The notes beneath the pieces were generated by a model. It was not told where the DNA came from and ran no database searches. It saw nothing but the letters and a program-made list of their open reading frames with translations. Shown in pieces: positions 43,036 through 51,616 of a DNA stretch of 64,000 bases. Source of the DNA: CAZOKH01 sp964580315 (GTDB lineage: Bacteria; Chloroflexota; Anaerolineae; Anaerolineales; Anaerolineaceae); the NCBI GenBank assembly GCA_964580315.1, contig CAZOKH010000002.1:62001-126000 (forward strand). The letters are read 5' to 3'. How positions within the stretch are numbered: the stretch's first letter is position 1; each line of letters begins with the position of its first letter. The position numbers and the translations under genes were made by a program.

Positions 43036-43579
43036 GTCATTTCTCCTTTCAACTTATCTGTAACAACATGGTAAATAGATGATCTTTGGCGATCTGGGTT
43101 CCAACCAGGGGCGGTTTTTCATCCTGCATCGTCAGTGAAGAATTTCACTTCTAGCCGATCACAGGCATATAATATAAGCGTTGCTTTCCTGAAAGTGGGA
43201 TACATCACAACAATGTCGTCTTCACCCAGCAAGTTTTCAGCGGACAAACCGATAAAAAATTTTTAAGAGAATGGGGAACTTCAATTTTCAACTGATAATA
43301 GAACCAGCCCTGATCAGTCTATGAAGTTAATTACAATGTTTGGGTAAAATTATTATAGCACGTCTGAAACCTCAACACTGGTTGCTGCACAGCCATGCCG
43401 TTGGATGCGGAGTTTATCCTCAGAAGTGCAACCATGCATAACACCATCTGCGGCTGGCAATGCGTAGATAGCAGCCCAAAGCTGCTTGACCAGATTGGCA
43501 GTGAAGATGCGGCGGGTTACCTGGCGAACATCTGGCAAAAAATCACCCCGCCCCCCCTAAACAGTTGTTGAAAAACCGC
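43036..43579. other. Gene-free stretch with relic repeat R2
   Basis: 43036-43380 is AT-rich and holds no recognised gene; it presumably carries the lipoprotein promoter (minus strand). 43434-43571 is a 45-codon frame (HNTICGWQCVDSSPKLLDQI...AGYLANIW) with about 95 bp similar to 42004-42103. Without a recognisable start signal it is taken as a relic. Confidence 0.45.
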
Positions 43580-44611
43580 TCAAGGCAGCGTGTATGTCAT
43601 TCTCCCGCTGCTGTTGGGGTCATTGAATTCCACGGTTTCGTAATCCAACCAGACGGGCTTAAACTCTTTGGCCTGCGAAGTGGCAATGGTTTGCGAAGCC
43701 TGGCTGTTGAGGTCAAACAGGAACAGGTTGACCGGCTTCTGGCTTTTCACAAATTCCTGGTGGGTGGCGGCGTCGAAAATGGCCGGGTAATCGCTGAATG
43801 CCAGTTTGCCGGTATCCCCGTTCAAGGCGCATTCCCTTGACGTGTTGATGGGCAGGGATGACATATCGAACTTTTCGATCTCCCAGGTAGCTGTGTCAAT
43901 GCGGAAATAAGCCATGATTTTGGATCCGGCGTGCAGCGCGCCCCAAAACTGGCTGCTTTGCGTGTTCCAGGTTTCGGGGCTCGGGTAATACGCGCCGTTC
44001 TCATCCAATTGACTGAGGTCAAATTCATTAACCATCTCGGAGGGCGGTTTCAGGAAAACAATCTTCAAGTCAAACCCTGCGGCATATTGCAGGGCAATCA
44101 TCTGCCCATCGGGTGCGGCGCGAAAGTCCAGCCCCTTGCCGGCAAACACTTTTTCGCCGCCGCCCTGCCGGTCATAGCGCCACAGCTCGTCCATCCAATT
44201 GCCGTCTGTGCTGTTCACATCGCCGATGCGCTTGATGATATAGAGGTTCTGATTGTTGAACTCAGCCGCATGATAATGTTCCCGGTAAACCTGCTCCAGC
44301 GTGAGAAACAGGCTCTCTTCGCCGGTTTGTGTATTGCGCAGCACCACATCGGTCTGCTGCTCGTCCTGTGCATTGGGCATCAGCACCACCGCAAACGATT
44401 CGGGCGCAGGGGCCGGGGCGCTTTCGGTTGGCGCGGAAGAAGATGAAGGAGTGTCTGCGGCGGGTGGAGGGGCGTCAGTGGGCGGCTGTGCCGGGGCGTT
44501 TTCGGGTGTGGCTTCGACGGTCACCAGGCCGTCGTCGGAAGAGGGGGCGCTGCAAGAAGTGATGAAGAACATTCCCAGAATCACAGGCAATACCCACATT
44601 ATTCTTTTCAT
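43580..44611 (-). CDS. Hypothetical lipoprotein (Pro/Ala/Ser linker, propeller-like C-terminal part)
   Basis: 343 aa from ATG 44611 (M at 44626 is an alternative). Lipobox FITSC (Cys20), then a Pro/Ala/Thr/Ser-rich linker to about residue 75, then a globular part with repeated short blocks (LWRYDRQGGGEKVFAGKGLDFRAAPDGQMIALQYAAG, IDTATWEIEKFDMSS, LFLFDLNSQASQTIATSQAKEFKPVWLD). These resemble WD/TolB-type beta-propeller blades. No catalytic motif. Extracytoplasmic; function unknown. Confidence 0.7.
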   Translation of the reverse strand: MKRIMWVLPVILGMFFITSCSAPSSDDGLVTVEATPENAPAQPPTDAPPPAADTPSSSSAPTESAPAPAPESFAVVLMPNAQDEQQTDVVLRNTQTGEESLFLTLEQVYREHYHAAEFNNQNLYIIKRIGDVNSTDGNWMDELWRYDRQGGGEKVFAGKGLDFRAAPDGQMIALQYAAGFDLKIVFLKPPSEMVNEFDLSQLDENGAYYPSPETWNTQSSQFWGALHAGSKIMAYFRIDTATWEIEKFDMSSLPINTSRECALNGDTGKLAFSDYPAIFDAATHQEFVKSQKPVNLFLFDLNSQASQTIATSQAKEFKPVWLDYETVEFNDPNSSGRMTYTLP

Positions 44612-44670
44612 TTTTTGCTCCTTCACAAAGGCAAACGGCGGCTGGTTGAAACGATTTTTGGGGCGTCTTA

Positions 44671-44907
44671 TTATTGTGTAGCAAAATGTTTGAGAAAATA
44701 TTCCCGGGATAATTTTTCACCGGTTTCGGTCATTAAAACCGATTTGGCTTTGCTTTTTGGATTGTGAATGTAGCCCTTTTGAAATAACCTGTCCAATGCG
44801 TCCCAGTCCATACTTTTCCAGGCGCGGGTGACGTTTTCCTCGCGGAAGGAGGTCAGGTGGAGCAGCGCCAGCACCATTTCATCCACTTTCTCTTGATCGT
44901 AATCCAT
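44671..44907 (-). CDS. DUF6429 family small protein
   Basis: 78 aa (ATG 44907; 44913 possible). MDYDQEKVDEMVLALLHLTSFREE...RAWKSMDWDALDRLFQKGYIHNPKSKAKSVLMTETGEKLSREYFLKHF is the DUF6429 pattern, predicted as a small winged-helix-like protein. These genes are often found in accessory regions. Function unknown. Confidence 0.75.
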   Translation of the reverse strand: MDYDQEKVDEMVLALLHLTSFREENVTRAWKSMDWDALDRLFQKGYIHNPKSKAKSVLMTETGEKLSREYFLKHFATQ

Positions 44908-44913
44908 AAACAT

Positions 44914-45245
44914 CCTCCCCTCTCATTGAAAGTCGCAAGGATATTCGCATTTCCCCAATTTGTTTATTATACATGCAGTAGACGTAGGATGGGGTGCAGG
45001 GGCGTCGCAAAGTCAATTCTCAGATTAATATTTTCCCGCCCCGGAACCTACCGAAACCAGAGTCTAATAAATGCTTCATTTTTGCAAGGAGAAAGCCAAC
45101 CCAACGCAGCAAACCCCATTCCATTTTTATAAGATCGCCACGTTCGCTTTGCTCACTCGCGATGACAACGTATTGGGCTGCCAGTGAAGTATGAAAACGT
45201 AGGGTGTGCTCGCTTTTTGAGCGCACCGTTTTTTTAAAGTATTTG
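44914..45245. other. Gene-free stretch with repeats and hairpin
   Basis: A GTAGGATGGGGTGCAGGGGCGT end (about 44984) resembles the left end of the family D element at 57703. 45131-45178 resembles family A edges (GCTTTGCTCACTCGCGATGAC). A hairpin GGTGTGCTC/GAGCGCACC (45203-45211, 45219-45227) followed by seven T on the plus strand may be a terminator. Confidence 0.5.
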
Positions 45246-45503
45246 TCACAATGTTGGTTCTGTTTTTTGAGGAGATTCTTGAAAATGGCGGGATGCAGCA
45301 GTTACCAGTTCACCGGCAATGGCGAGCGCTTCCGCCGGGGTTAAACTGACCGCAACTTTAAAGGAGGGTTGTAAGACATCTTCTTCAGTCGGTGTGGAAT
45401 GCCGAATTTGAAGAAGGATCACTTCATTATTGCTGTAAATATGGACAGCCCCGCCATTTTTTTGCGGAAAATTTTGGACTCGCATATTTTTCGGTGCGCT
45501 CAT
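45246..45503 (-). CDS. Hypothetical small protein
   Basis: 85 aa; NMRVQNFPQKNGGAVHIYSNNEVILLQIRHSTPTEEDVLQPSFKVAVSLTPAEALAIAGELVTAASRHF. A compact beta-rich part followed by one helix (LTPAEALAIAGELVTAA) looks like a real small domain. GAGGGATTAA precedes the ATG. No family recognised. Confidence 0.55.
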   Translation of the reverse strand: MSAPKNMRVQNFPQKNGGAVHIYSNNEVILLQIRHSTPTEEDVLQPSFKVAVSLTPAEALAIAGELVTAASRHFQESPQKTEPTL

Positions 45504-45663
45504 TTAATCCCTCTTTTCCATGATTTAGTATGCAGCGTGGACAAAAATGCGAAAACAGCCTGCTTATTATATTGGATTATCTTCTTAAAAACCGTTTTAT
45601 TCAAAATGATGAAAATTTGCACGACATTACAAAAGACTTTTGGAAATTGACAGCAAGCTCCGC

Positions 45664-45906
45664 TTATTTAAAAATATCACTACTTTGATCTTCGGATAGC
45701 TTTGACAGGGGAACCGCAAAAACATTCTCTGCCAGAGGATAAGCTTTTAAACCCGGGTAAAACACCCATAATTTTGACAATTCCAAGTCTTGCAGCGCCG
45801 TGCGCATGGACAGTGTTAGACGAGGGGCGTCCACGCGTTTACATTTCACCCCAATGTGCTGATTGTTCATACCATGAAATTCCACCACCAGGTGGTGGAA
45901 TTTCAT
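45664..45906 (-). pseudogene. C-terminal remnant of a DUF4143 AAA-type ATPase
   Basis: The segment GVKCKRVDAPRLTLSMRTALQDLELSKLWVFYPGLKAYPLAENVFAVPLSKL matches the tail of DUF4143 ATPases (pattern EFKR.DAP..T.SM..AL.DL.L..L.V.YPG...YPLA..V...PL..L). The first codons come from a 43-bp palindrome that marks the truncation point. The nucleotide-binding and other domains are absent, so this is a relic. Confidence 0.65.
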
Positions 45907-45911
45907 GGTAT
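45869..45911. repeat. 43-bp perfect palindrome (21-bp arms, 1-nt centre)
   Basis: ATACCATGAAATTCCACCACC (45869-45889, given here in two parts: ATACCATGAAATTCC then ACCACC) with its exact complement at 45891-45911. It sits at the broken 5' end of the DUF4143 remnant. Possibly a rearrangement scar, or an inserted hairpin element. Confidence 0.6.
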
Positions 45912-46014
45912 TAGACCCAGACTACTATGCCGCATGCTGATAAGTTTTGGGGCGGCGCAAAGGTGATTTTTAGAGTTAACGACATGCCGCCCCTGCACAC
46001 CATGCACGCAATTC

Positions 46015-46437
46015 TTATTGGACCCGCCGGGCAACCGGGTGATCAGGGTTGAGCTGCAGCAAATCCCACAGGTTGCCGTACAGGTCTTCGAACACTGCCA
46101 CCATGCCGTAATCGGCTTGCTTGGGTTCGCGCACAAACTGGATGCCTTTGGCCTGCATGGCGTGGTAGTCGCGCCAGAAGTCGTCGGTGTTGAGGAACAG
46201 GAAAACCCGGCCGCCGGTCTGGTTGCCGATGAAGGGTTCCTGCTCGGGTTTGGACGCCCTGGCCAGCAGCAGGGTGACGCCTTTCGAATTGGGCGGCGAC
46301 ACCACCACCCAGCGCTTGTCCTGTTCGGGTTGGTAGGTGTCTTCAATCAGCTCGAAGTTCAGTTTATTCAGGTAAAAATCGAGCGCTTCGTCATAGTCGC
46401 GCACCACCAGTGCAATGTGGACGATGGATTGTTGCAT
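46015..46437 (-). CDS. VOC-family (glyoxalase/bleomycin-resistance-like) protein
   Basis: 140 aa. IVHIALVVRDYDEALDFYLNKLNFELIED, WVVVSPPNSKGVTLLLARAS, GGRVFLFLNTDDFWRDYHAMQAKGIQFVREPK and VAVFEDLYGNLWDLLQLN follow the two beta-alpha-beta3 units of the vicinal oxygen chelate fold. His (VHIA) and Glu (VFEDLYGN) are at metal-ligand positions. Substrate unknown. Confidence 0.87.
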   Translation of the reverse strand: MQQSIVHIALVVRDYDEALDFYLNKLNFELIEDTYQPEQDKRWVVVSPPNSKGVTLLLARASKPEQEPFIGNQTGGRVFLFLNTDDFWRDYHAMQAKGIQFVREPKQADYGMVAVFEDLYGNLWDLLQLNPDHPVARRVQ

Positions 46438-46522
46438 GAGGATTTCCTTAACATGATGAGAGTAGGGGTTGTACAGGGCTTTCAGTAAAAAGTATAAATA
46501 ACTCTTTTTTCGTACGGCCGGA

Positions 46523-47209
46523 TTATTTTTTCAGGCTTTCCATCAGCCGAATGGACCAACTTTGGAATAAAGCTTTAATTTCACCAGGGCTCCAATCGAT
46601 CAGCATTTTAACCGGCCAACGGTCGGATTCATCTGGAAAATCCAGGCAGCGATTCAAGGCAATGGCAAACCAATAGAGATCAAAACCGGGGTCTTTTTGC
46701 GCTGCCAGTTCCAGCAGGGTTTCTGGCGATTGAGATTGCAAAATAAAATAAAGATCAACGGCATCACGCGGTTCAGCCCTGCCAAAATATGCCAGCAGCT
46801 TATCCACACACAAATCGGTGAAATGATTAACCCGGATGCCCGGTTCACACAGAATCGGAGGATACAGGCGGAAAGGTGAATCCAATGCAAGATCAACTTT
46901 TAGCGTTTCATGATTTTGGACCACTTGAAATTCAACGTATGTGGCAAAACGCCGCACAACCTGGATGGAAAGACCATGTGAACGGGCAAGAGTCTCCAGT
47001 TGGTAGGATACAGGCTGCACCAACCCGTCGATTCCTGTAAAGAAATCCAGGTCGAAAGACAGGCGGTGCCCAAGATAGAACTCAGCCAGTGCAGTACCGC
47101 CGGTCAGATAGAACTGTTCATTATCTGGAAGCTCTGCAAAAACCTGTAAAAATGATTTTTGCAGCGAGGTGAGCAAACCGTGGGGTTGGGGAGAGATGGA
47201 GTTAGCCAT
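46523..47209 (-). CDS. AbiEii/AbiGii-type nucleotidyltransferase (putative toxin)
   Basis: About 228 aa. FYLTGGTALAEFYLGHRLSFDLDFFTG contains the GG...RxSxDLD nucleotidyltransferase motif, KVDLALDSPFRL the third acidic strand, and VDKLLAYFGRAEPRDAVDLYFIL the R-x-x-D-x-x-D helix. AbiEii toxins transfer nucleotides and arrest growth during phage infection. The upstream small gene overlaps it and is probably the partner. Confidence 0.87.
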   Translation of the reverse strand: MANSISPQPHGLLTSLQKSFLQVFAELPDNEQFYLTGGTALAEFYLGHRLSFDLDFFTGIDGLVQPVSYQLETLARSHGLSIQVVRRFATYVEFQVVQNHETLKVDLALDSPFRLYPPILCEPGIRVNHFTDLCVDKLLAYFGRAEPRDAVDLYFILQSQSPETLLELAAQKDPGFDLYWFAIALNRCLDFPDESDRWPVKMLIDWSPGEIKALFQSWSIRLMESLKK

Positions 47210-47432
47210 TGCGAACATTCAAGAAAGTGCGCCACAGCCGCTCAATATCGGCGGGTAGCTGAAGATGATCGATCTGCTCGGCTACCTCATCCAGGTCCAG
47301 GCAGCGAATATCTTCAGCCGTTCCGTGTGTCAGAATTTGCTGCAGCAACCAGTTCCGCTGAAACGGGTCAGCAACATCCACTTCATCCGTGCTCCACACA
47401 ATGTGGCGTGGAGGGTGAACAATTGTCTTCAT
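47202..47432 (-). CDS. Small partner protein of the AbiEii-type toxin
   Basis: 76 aa: IVHPPRHIVWSTDEVDVADPFQRNWLLQQILTHGTAEDIRCLDLDEVAEQIDHLQLPADIERLWRTFL. A short helical protein often found directly before AbiEii-type genes. It overlaps the next start by about 8-17 bp, implying coupled translation. Likely antitoxin, though unlike the larger HTH-bearing AbiEi. Confidence 0.65.
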   Translation of the reverse strand: MKTIVHPPRHIVWSTDEVDVADPFQRNWLLQQILTHGTAEDIRCLDLDEVAEQIDHLQLPADIERLWRTFLNVRNG

Positions 47433-47500
47433 AAATCGATTATACAGGAAAATGGCAGTACTCGTTTTGAAGCATGGCAGAGGGTATGCTCAGTCTGTCA

Positions 47501-47920
47501 TTATTCAGGAACCACCGCCACGGCATCCATTTCAATCAGAAAATCGGGGTTTGCCAGCCCTGCCACAAACATTGTCGTGACGGCCGGCGGGTTGGGGGTG
47601 CGCCCCCAGGCGCGCTGAAAGGCTTCAAAACCAGCCTGCAGAGATTGCCCCTGCACGATGTAGATATTCCATTTGATGACCTGTTCGGGTTCGGCGCCGC
47701 CAGCTTTCAACGCCACTTTCAGGTTGTGCAAAACCTGTTCGGTTTGCCGCCCAATGTCGCCTTTGCCCACAATGTTGCCGGAAACATCCACGGCATCCTG
47801 CCCGCCGACATAGACGGTTTTGACATTGCCGGTCACCGTAATCACATTGCTGAATGCCGGATTTTTGGATAATCCTTCGGGATTCAGGTATTGCACCTGA
47901 CCATTTTTGGAAGGGGTCAT
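47501..47920 (-). CDS. RidA-family (YjgF/Rid) protein lacking the catalytic Arg
   Basis: 139 aa of the Rid fold: KTVYVGGQDAVDVSGNIVGKGDIGRQTEQVLHNLKVALKAGGAEPEQVIKWNIYIVQG and the C-terminal FLIEMDAVAVVPE. RidA enzymes hydrolyse reactive enamine/imine intermediates using an Arg in 'PAR(S/T)'. Here that segment reads PPAVTTMFVAGL, so the Arg is Val. It is therefore probably not an archetypal RidA deaminase. Single gene, GGAGGAACC upstream. Confidence 0.85.
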   Translation of the reverse strand: MTPSKNGQVQYLNPEGLSKNPAFSNVITVTGNVKTVYVGGQDAVDVSGNIVGKGDIGRQTEQVLHNLKVALKAGGAEPEQVIKWNIYIVQGQSLQAGFEAFQRAWGRTPNPPAVTTMFVAGLANPDFLIEMDAVAVVPE

Positions 47921-48024
47921 GGGTTCCTCCTATGGATGATCAAAAAACAATGGAATGGAATTTAATAGTAGAATATATGTACTATATTGTCAAGTGGAAA
48001 ATTACATTATGAAGTGCAATAAGA

Positions 48025-48939
48025 TTATGCCGCCCGGCGAGCCAGGATTAAGATGTGCTCGTCTGGAAAATTGACTCCTGGCGTCTCAATCTCCACCCGG
48101 TAGCGCCATTTTTCGTCGTTCATGGTCAGGGTCTGCAATTCAATGATCTCCAACCCCTGGCGGGAAAATGCTGCGCGAAACTCTTCTTGTGTGAAATATT
48201 GGTAGCTCTGCAACCGTTCAGATTCCCACAGTCCTTTTCCAAGAAAAATGGACTTGGTTATATAACGGGTAAAATCGCGCTGCGATAGTTCAACACATAA
48301 CGGGGCTTTGGTCTCCTGATAGGCAATCTGAAAAGGGTGATACTGCTCCACAAAGGTCTGAAATTCCAGACGCATCGGGTAATCTCGGAAGCGTATGCGC
48401 AGAGTTTGCTGCGGATCTCCAGGAGGTTCCAATCCATCAAACAAAATCAGCCATCCACCAGGTTCCAGGCAGCCAACCGCAGCGGCAAGCGCCTGCTCGA
48501 CGCGCTGTTTGGCAATGGGAACATCAATCTCGCCCAGCTCGGGGGAATAACAATCCGAAAATACTTCATGCAAAGCATTGACCAGCAGCACCACATCGAA
48601 TTTTCCCAGCCCGGCCAATAGACCCGCATCGGTGAAATCGCCTTCCACACAACCCAAACCCGGGTAATCACGCCGGCAGCGCGTCAGTGATTGTGCGTTG
48701 TTATCCACGCCGACCGAGGTTTGCAGGTTGCATTCCTGGTAGTGGGCATCCAACAGGCTGCCGATGACCTGCCCTTCGCCGCAACCTAATTCAAGCAAGC
48801 GCAAGCGGCGGTCGCCCTGCTGTGCCAGGCGGCGAATCAATCTGGAAGCTGCCAGGATGGCATAACGCTTGCCCAGGGTTTCCATCGACTGTAGGCGTGT
48901 TTCCCAGTAAAAATCCCAAAATTCATCGGTTTCTGGCAT
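48025..48939 (-). CDS. Class I SAM-dependent methyltransferase
   Basis: 304 aa from ATG 48939. Motif I LRLLELGCGEGQVIGSLL, motif II SVGVDNNAQSLTRCR, motif III/IV GKFDVVLLVNALHEVF and post-motif CLEPGGWLILFDGLEPPGDP show a complete Rossmann methyltransferase. The C-terminal part (about 200-304) would bind substrate; identity unknown. An extension to 49050 overlaps the ATPase gene and is unlikely. Confidence 0.85.
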   Translation of the reverse strand: MPETDEFWDFYWETRLQSMETLGKRYAILAASRLIRRLAQQGDRRLRLLELGCGEGQVIGSLLDAHYQECNLQTSVGVDNNAQSLTRCRRDYPGLGCVEGDFTDAGLLAGLGKFDVVLLVNALHEVFSDCYSPELGEIDVPIAKQRVEQALAAAVGCLEPGGWLILFDGLEPPGDPQQTLRIRFRDYPMRLEFQTFVEQYHPFQIAYQETKAPLCVELSQRDFTRYITKSIFLGKGLWESERLQSYQYFTQEEFRAAFSRQGLEIIELQTLTMNDEKWRYRVEIETPGVNFPDEHILILARRAA

Positions 48940-49019
48940 GATCGTATTTATTCGTTCATTATAGATGCACTGTGAATCGGTGCGGTTTGCGGCGGGCAGT
49001 CCATCAGCAAAAACAATGG

Positions 49020-50171
49020 TTAACCTGGAATCTGGTGCAACTCTCGCCAACTGATGAGGGCGCCGGCGCTGGTTTGCATCGATTGATCTCCGCCGTACAC
49101 AACATAACCCTGTTTCTCTGACAGGTTTGTAAGAGATTGCCAGTATTTAAGATTTTCAAAGTAGCTGGTGGACACTGTTTTGCCAGATTTAATCTCAACC
49201 GGCGTGATCGAGTTGCCATTTTCCAACAAACAATCCATTTCTTTGCCGTGGTTGTCCTGCCAGAAATAGGGTTGGCGATTCTTTCCCTGGTTAAAATTGC
49301 GTTTGATAAATTCATTGATGATTAAGTTTTCAAAGAGAGCGCCTTTCAGGTAATGCAAATTGACTTGATTCTCATCACGAATGCCCAGCAGCGAACAGGC
49401 AACACCTGTATCATAAAAATAGAGCTTGGGTGATTTGACCAACCGCTTATTAAAATTGTGATGGTAGGGTTGAAAACGGTAAAGGATATAGGAACTTTCC
49501 AGAATGGATAACCAGGCTCTGGCGGTGTTCGGGCTGATACCAGCATCATTTGCCAGGCTGGTGCTGTTGAGCAATTGCCCAATACGACCGGCGCACAGCC
49601 GGATGAACTGGATAAAGGCATTCAGGTCACCAATGTTTTTCATCAAGCGCACATCCTTTTCGACATAAGTCTGGATGTAAGCCGGATAAAAATCGGTGGG
49701 GGCGATATCGCGGTCGTATATACGAGGATAGTGACCTTTGAAAATCAGATGTTCGTAAGATTCCATCTTTGGCGGAAGTTCAGAAAACGAGAAGGGGAGC
49801 AAATGCAAAATTGCGGTTCGCCCCGCCAGAGTCTGGCTGATTTTTTCCATCAACAGGAAATTCGATGAGCCGGTCAGAATGAATTGAACCTGCCGGTTCG
49901 CATCTACAATTGTTTGAATGTAGGAAAACAATTCGGGCGTGTTTTGAATTTCATCCAGAACTGCGCCGGTGGGATAATTGGAGAGAAACCCGCGCGGGTC
50001 GGTCAATGCCACCTGGCGGATATCCGGATCCTCGAGGGAGACATAGGGCAGCGTTGAAAAAACGGCTTTAACCAGGGTGGTCTTGCCAGACTGACGCGGA
50101 CCGGTGAGAGTAATCACCTGGAATTTCTGCGCCAGAGCGAGCATTTTTGTTGACAGGTTTCTTTCGATCAT
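49020..50171 (-). CDS. AAA-type ATPase with DUF4143 domain
   Basis: 383 aa from ATG 50171 (MIERNLSTKM; 50198 also possible). Walker A GPRQSGKTTLVKAVF, Walker B-like GAVLDEIQNTPELFSYI, sensor ILTGSSNFLLMEKISQTLAGR, then DUF4143 (YIQTYVEKDVRLMKNIGDLNAFIQFIRLCAGRIGQLLNSTSLANDAG..., VKSPKLYFYDTGVACSLLGI). The terminal restriction-like part has PYFWQDNHGKEMDCLLENG and VEIKSGKT. Function of this abundant family is unclear. Intact, unlike the relic at 45664. Confidence 0.9.
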   Translation of the reverse strand: MIERNLSTKMLALAQKFQVITLTGPRQSGKTTLVKAVFSTLPYVSLEDPDIRQVALTDPRGFLSNYPTGAVLDEIQNTPELFSYIQTIVDANRQVQFILTGSSNFLLMEKISQTLAGRTAILHLLPFSFSELPPKMESYEHLIFKGHYPRIYDRDIAPTDFYPAYIQTYVEKDVRLMKNIGDLNAFIQFIRLCAGRIGQLLNSTSLANDAGISPNTARAWLSILESSYILYRFQPYHHNFNKRLVKSPKLYFYDTGVACSLLGIRDENQVNLHYLKGALFENLIINEFIKRNFNQGKNRQPYFWQDNHGKEMDCLLENGNSITPVEIKSGKTVSTSYFENLKYWQSLTNLSEKQGYVVYGGDQSMQTSAGALISWRELHQIPG

Positions 50172-50330
50172 GGCAGCACACTCCAATTGCCGGGGCATGA
50201 CAGACAGGCAATTCGATCATAGCACTAAATGTACAAATCTGCAATCTTATTGCAGATTTGTACAGATAATTCCGGACTGCTGCCCCTCACCACCATCCAG
50301 CGGGCGTCGCCAGGAAAATTCCATCCCCGC

Positions 50331-50723
50331 CTAACACGTGCCGTGCGCCAGCAAAGCCACCTTTTTCCCCTGGTGGAACAATTTGTTATACAGTTCACAG
50401 GCCTGCGGGGTGCGTACCACCTTCACTTTTTTGATGCCCTTCGAGAGGATTTTCTCTTTCACTTCATCAGGGCATTCCAGCGCTCCGTTCACGCCAATGC
50501 CGATGATCAAGATTTCGATTCCCCGCTCATAAACCCCGGTGATCATGGCTTTGGTGAGGGTGTGTCCTTTTCGCTCAGCCCACTCGGTCACGTCCCGGCC
50601 GATAAGCCGGATATCTTTGCCAACGCCGCTTTGCCCCTCCTCGGTGGAAGAATGCTCTTTGCCGCAAATGAAAAACTTGCCCCACGAAAAATGCTCGATG
50701 GGGCCAGCGGGGTCGTCAAACAT
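50331..50723 (-). CDS. Mth938-like domain protein
   Basis: 130 aa. IEHFSWGKFFICGKEH, DVTEWAERKGHTLTKAMITGVYERGIEILIIGIGVNGALECPDEVKEKILSKGIKKVKVVRTPQACELYNKL are typical of the Mth938/NDUFAF3-like fold. Bacterial roles are unknown. Overlaps the preceding gene by 8 bp, so co-translated with it. Confidence 0.8.
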   Translation of the reverse strand: MFDDPAGPIEHFSWGKFFICGKEHSSTEEGQSGVGKDIRLIGRDVTEWAERKGHTLTKAMITGVYERGIEILIIGIGVNGALECPDEVKEKILSKGIKKVKVVRTPQACELYNKLFHQGKKVALLAHGTC

Positions 50724-51213
50724 TTGTCCTCAAAAAACTTTCCACGTCCTCGGTAAACTTCAGGGTACCGCTTTCAATCTGGCTGGTCAACACGTCCAGG
50801 TCGCTAAAATCTGGATTCTCAACCAGCACGTGCTCCAGGACGGCATCATATCCCTGGATGGTGGGCACCAGGTGGTACTGATTCCAGCCGCTTTCCTTAA
50901 TCAGCTTCCAGGTTTTGGCTTGAATCTGTTTGTTGTATCCGCCCAGCCACACCTCGAAGCGCAGCGGCTGATGAATGAACACGACGGCGATTTTCAACTG
51001 GCGCTCTTTCAAAGGCTTTGGCATGCAGGAGAAATAAGTCATGTCCATGTAGCCGGTATAGAGGCTGCCGGATACGAAGAAATCGGGGTGTTCGCTTTGA
51101 ATGTGTGTTTTCAAAGCCATCACATATTCCATCAATCCCCGGTAGGCTTTGGGGATCGCGCCTTTTTCCATCTGTTGTTTATATTCGTCTATGTATTGGT
51201 GGAATGGTTCCAT
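50716..51213 (-). CDS. DUF7000-like conserved protein
   Basis: 165 aa: YIDEYKQQMEKGAIPKAYRGLMEYVMALKTHIQ, SGSLYTGYMDMTYFSCMPKPLKERQLKIAVVFIHQPLRFEVWLGGYNKQIQ, GYDAVLEHVLVENPDFSDLD. This resembles the DUF7000 family; cytosolic, function unknown. TTGGAGGATTC precedes the start; operon with the Mth938-like gene. Confidence 0.7.
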   Translation of the reverse strand: MEPFHQYIDEYKQQMEKGAIPKAYRGLMEYVMALKTHIQSEHPDFFVSGSLYTGYMDMTYFSCMPKPLKERQLKIAVVFIHQPLRFEVWLGGYNKQIQAKTWKLIKESGWNQYHLVPTIQGYDAVLEHVLVENPDFSDLDVLTSQIESGTLKFTEDVESFLRTNV

Positions 51214-51616
51214 GATGAATCCTCCAATTGAAATTTGTTGGCACAGGCAGGCAGTTCACCTGCCAACCCGCCGCCCCGGTGAACCACAAAACTAGCCGAT
51301 CGTTCCCCGTTAAAGAAGTCCATAGCCTTTGTTTTTATAGGCAATTTTTTCTGCTCAACCTCAACGCTCACTTCACCAGTACTGTAGGCTGCGCTGCCTG
51401 CAATGGAGCTTTGCACACAGTTCCCACTCATACATACATTTTATATGCGCTGCCCCCCTTTGTGCAACAAACATCTGCTTGTCATCCACTGCAGCAGCCA
51501 TAGAACACAATTGACAAATACGACTAAAATGGTCATAATAATAGTAAGGGGATAGGCTAATAACATTGATCCAATCATCCTGGCACAGGTTTGTTCTTGA
51601 TGTGAAAGGAAGAAAA
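51214..51616. other. Gene-free stretch with a promoter
   Basis: No supported gene; a minus-strand frame at 51189-51431 has no family resemblance and overlaps the next gene. At the right end a good plus-strand promoter precedes the oxidoreductase gene (see 51511-51539). Confidence 0.5.
51511..51539 (+). promoter_or_regulatory. Consensus-like promoter of the FAD oxidoreductase gene
   Basis: -35 TTGACA (51511-51516), 17-bp spacer, -10 CATAAT (51534-51539). The predicted start is about 70 nt before the ATG at 51617. Confidence 0.65.

Noticed and set aside
51189..51431. Minus-strand 80-codon frame before the DUF7000-like gene
   Set aside because: No homology, overlaps the neighbour by 25 bp, no ribosome site; composition looks random.
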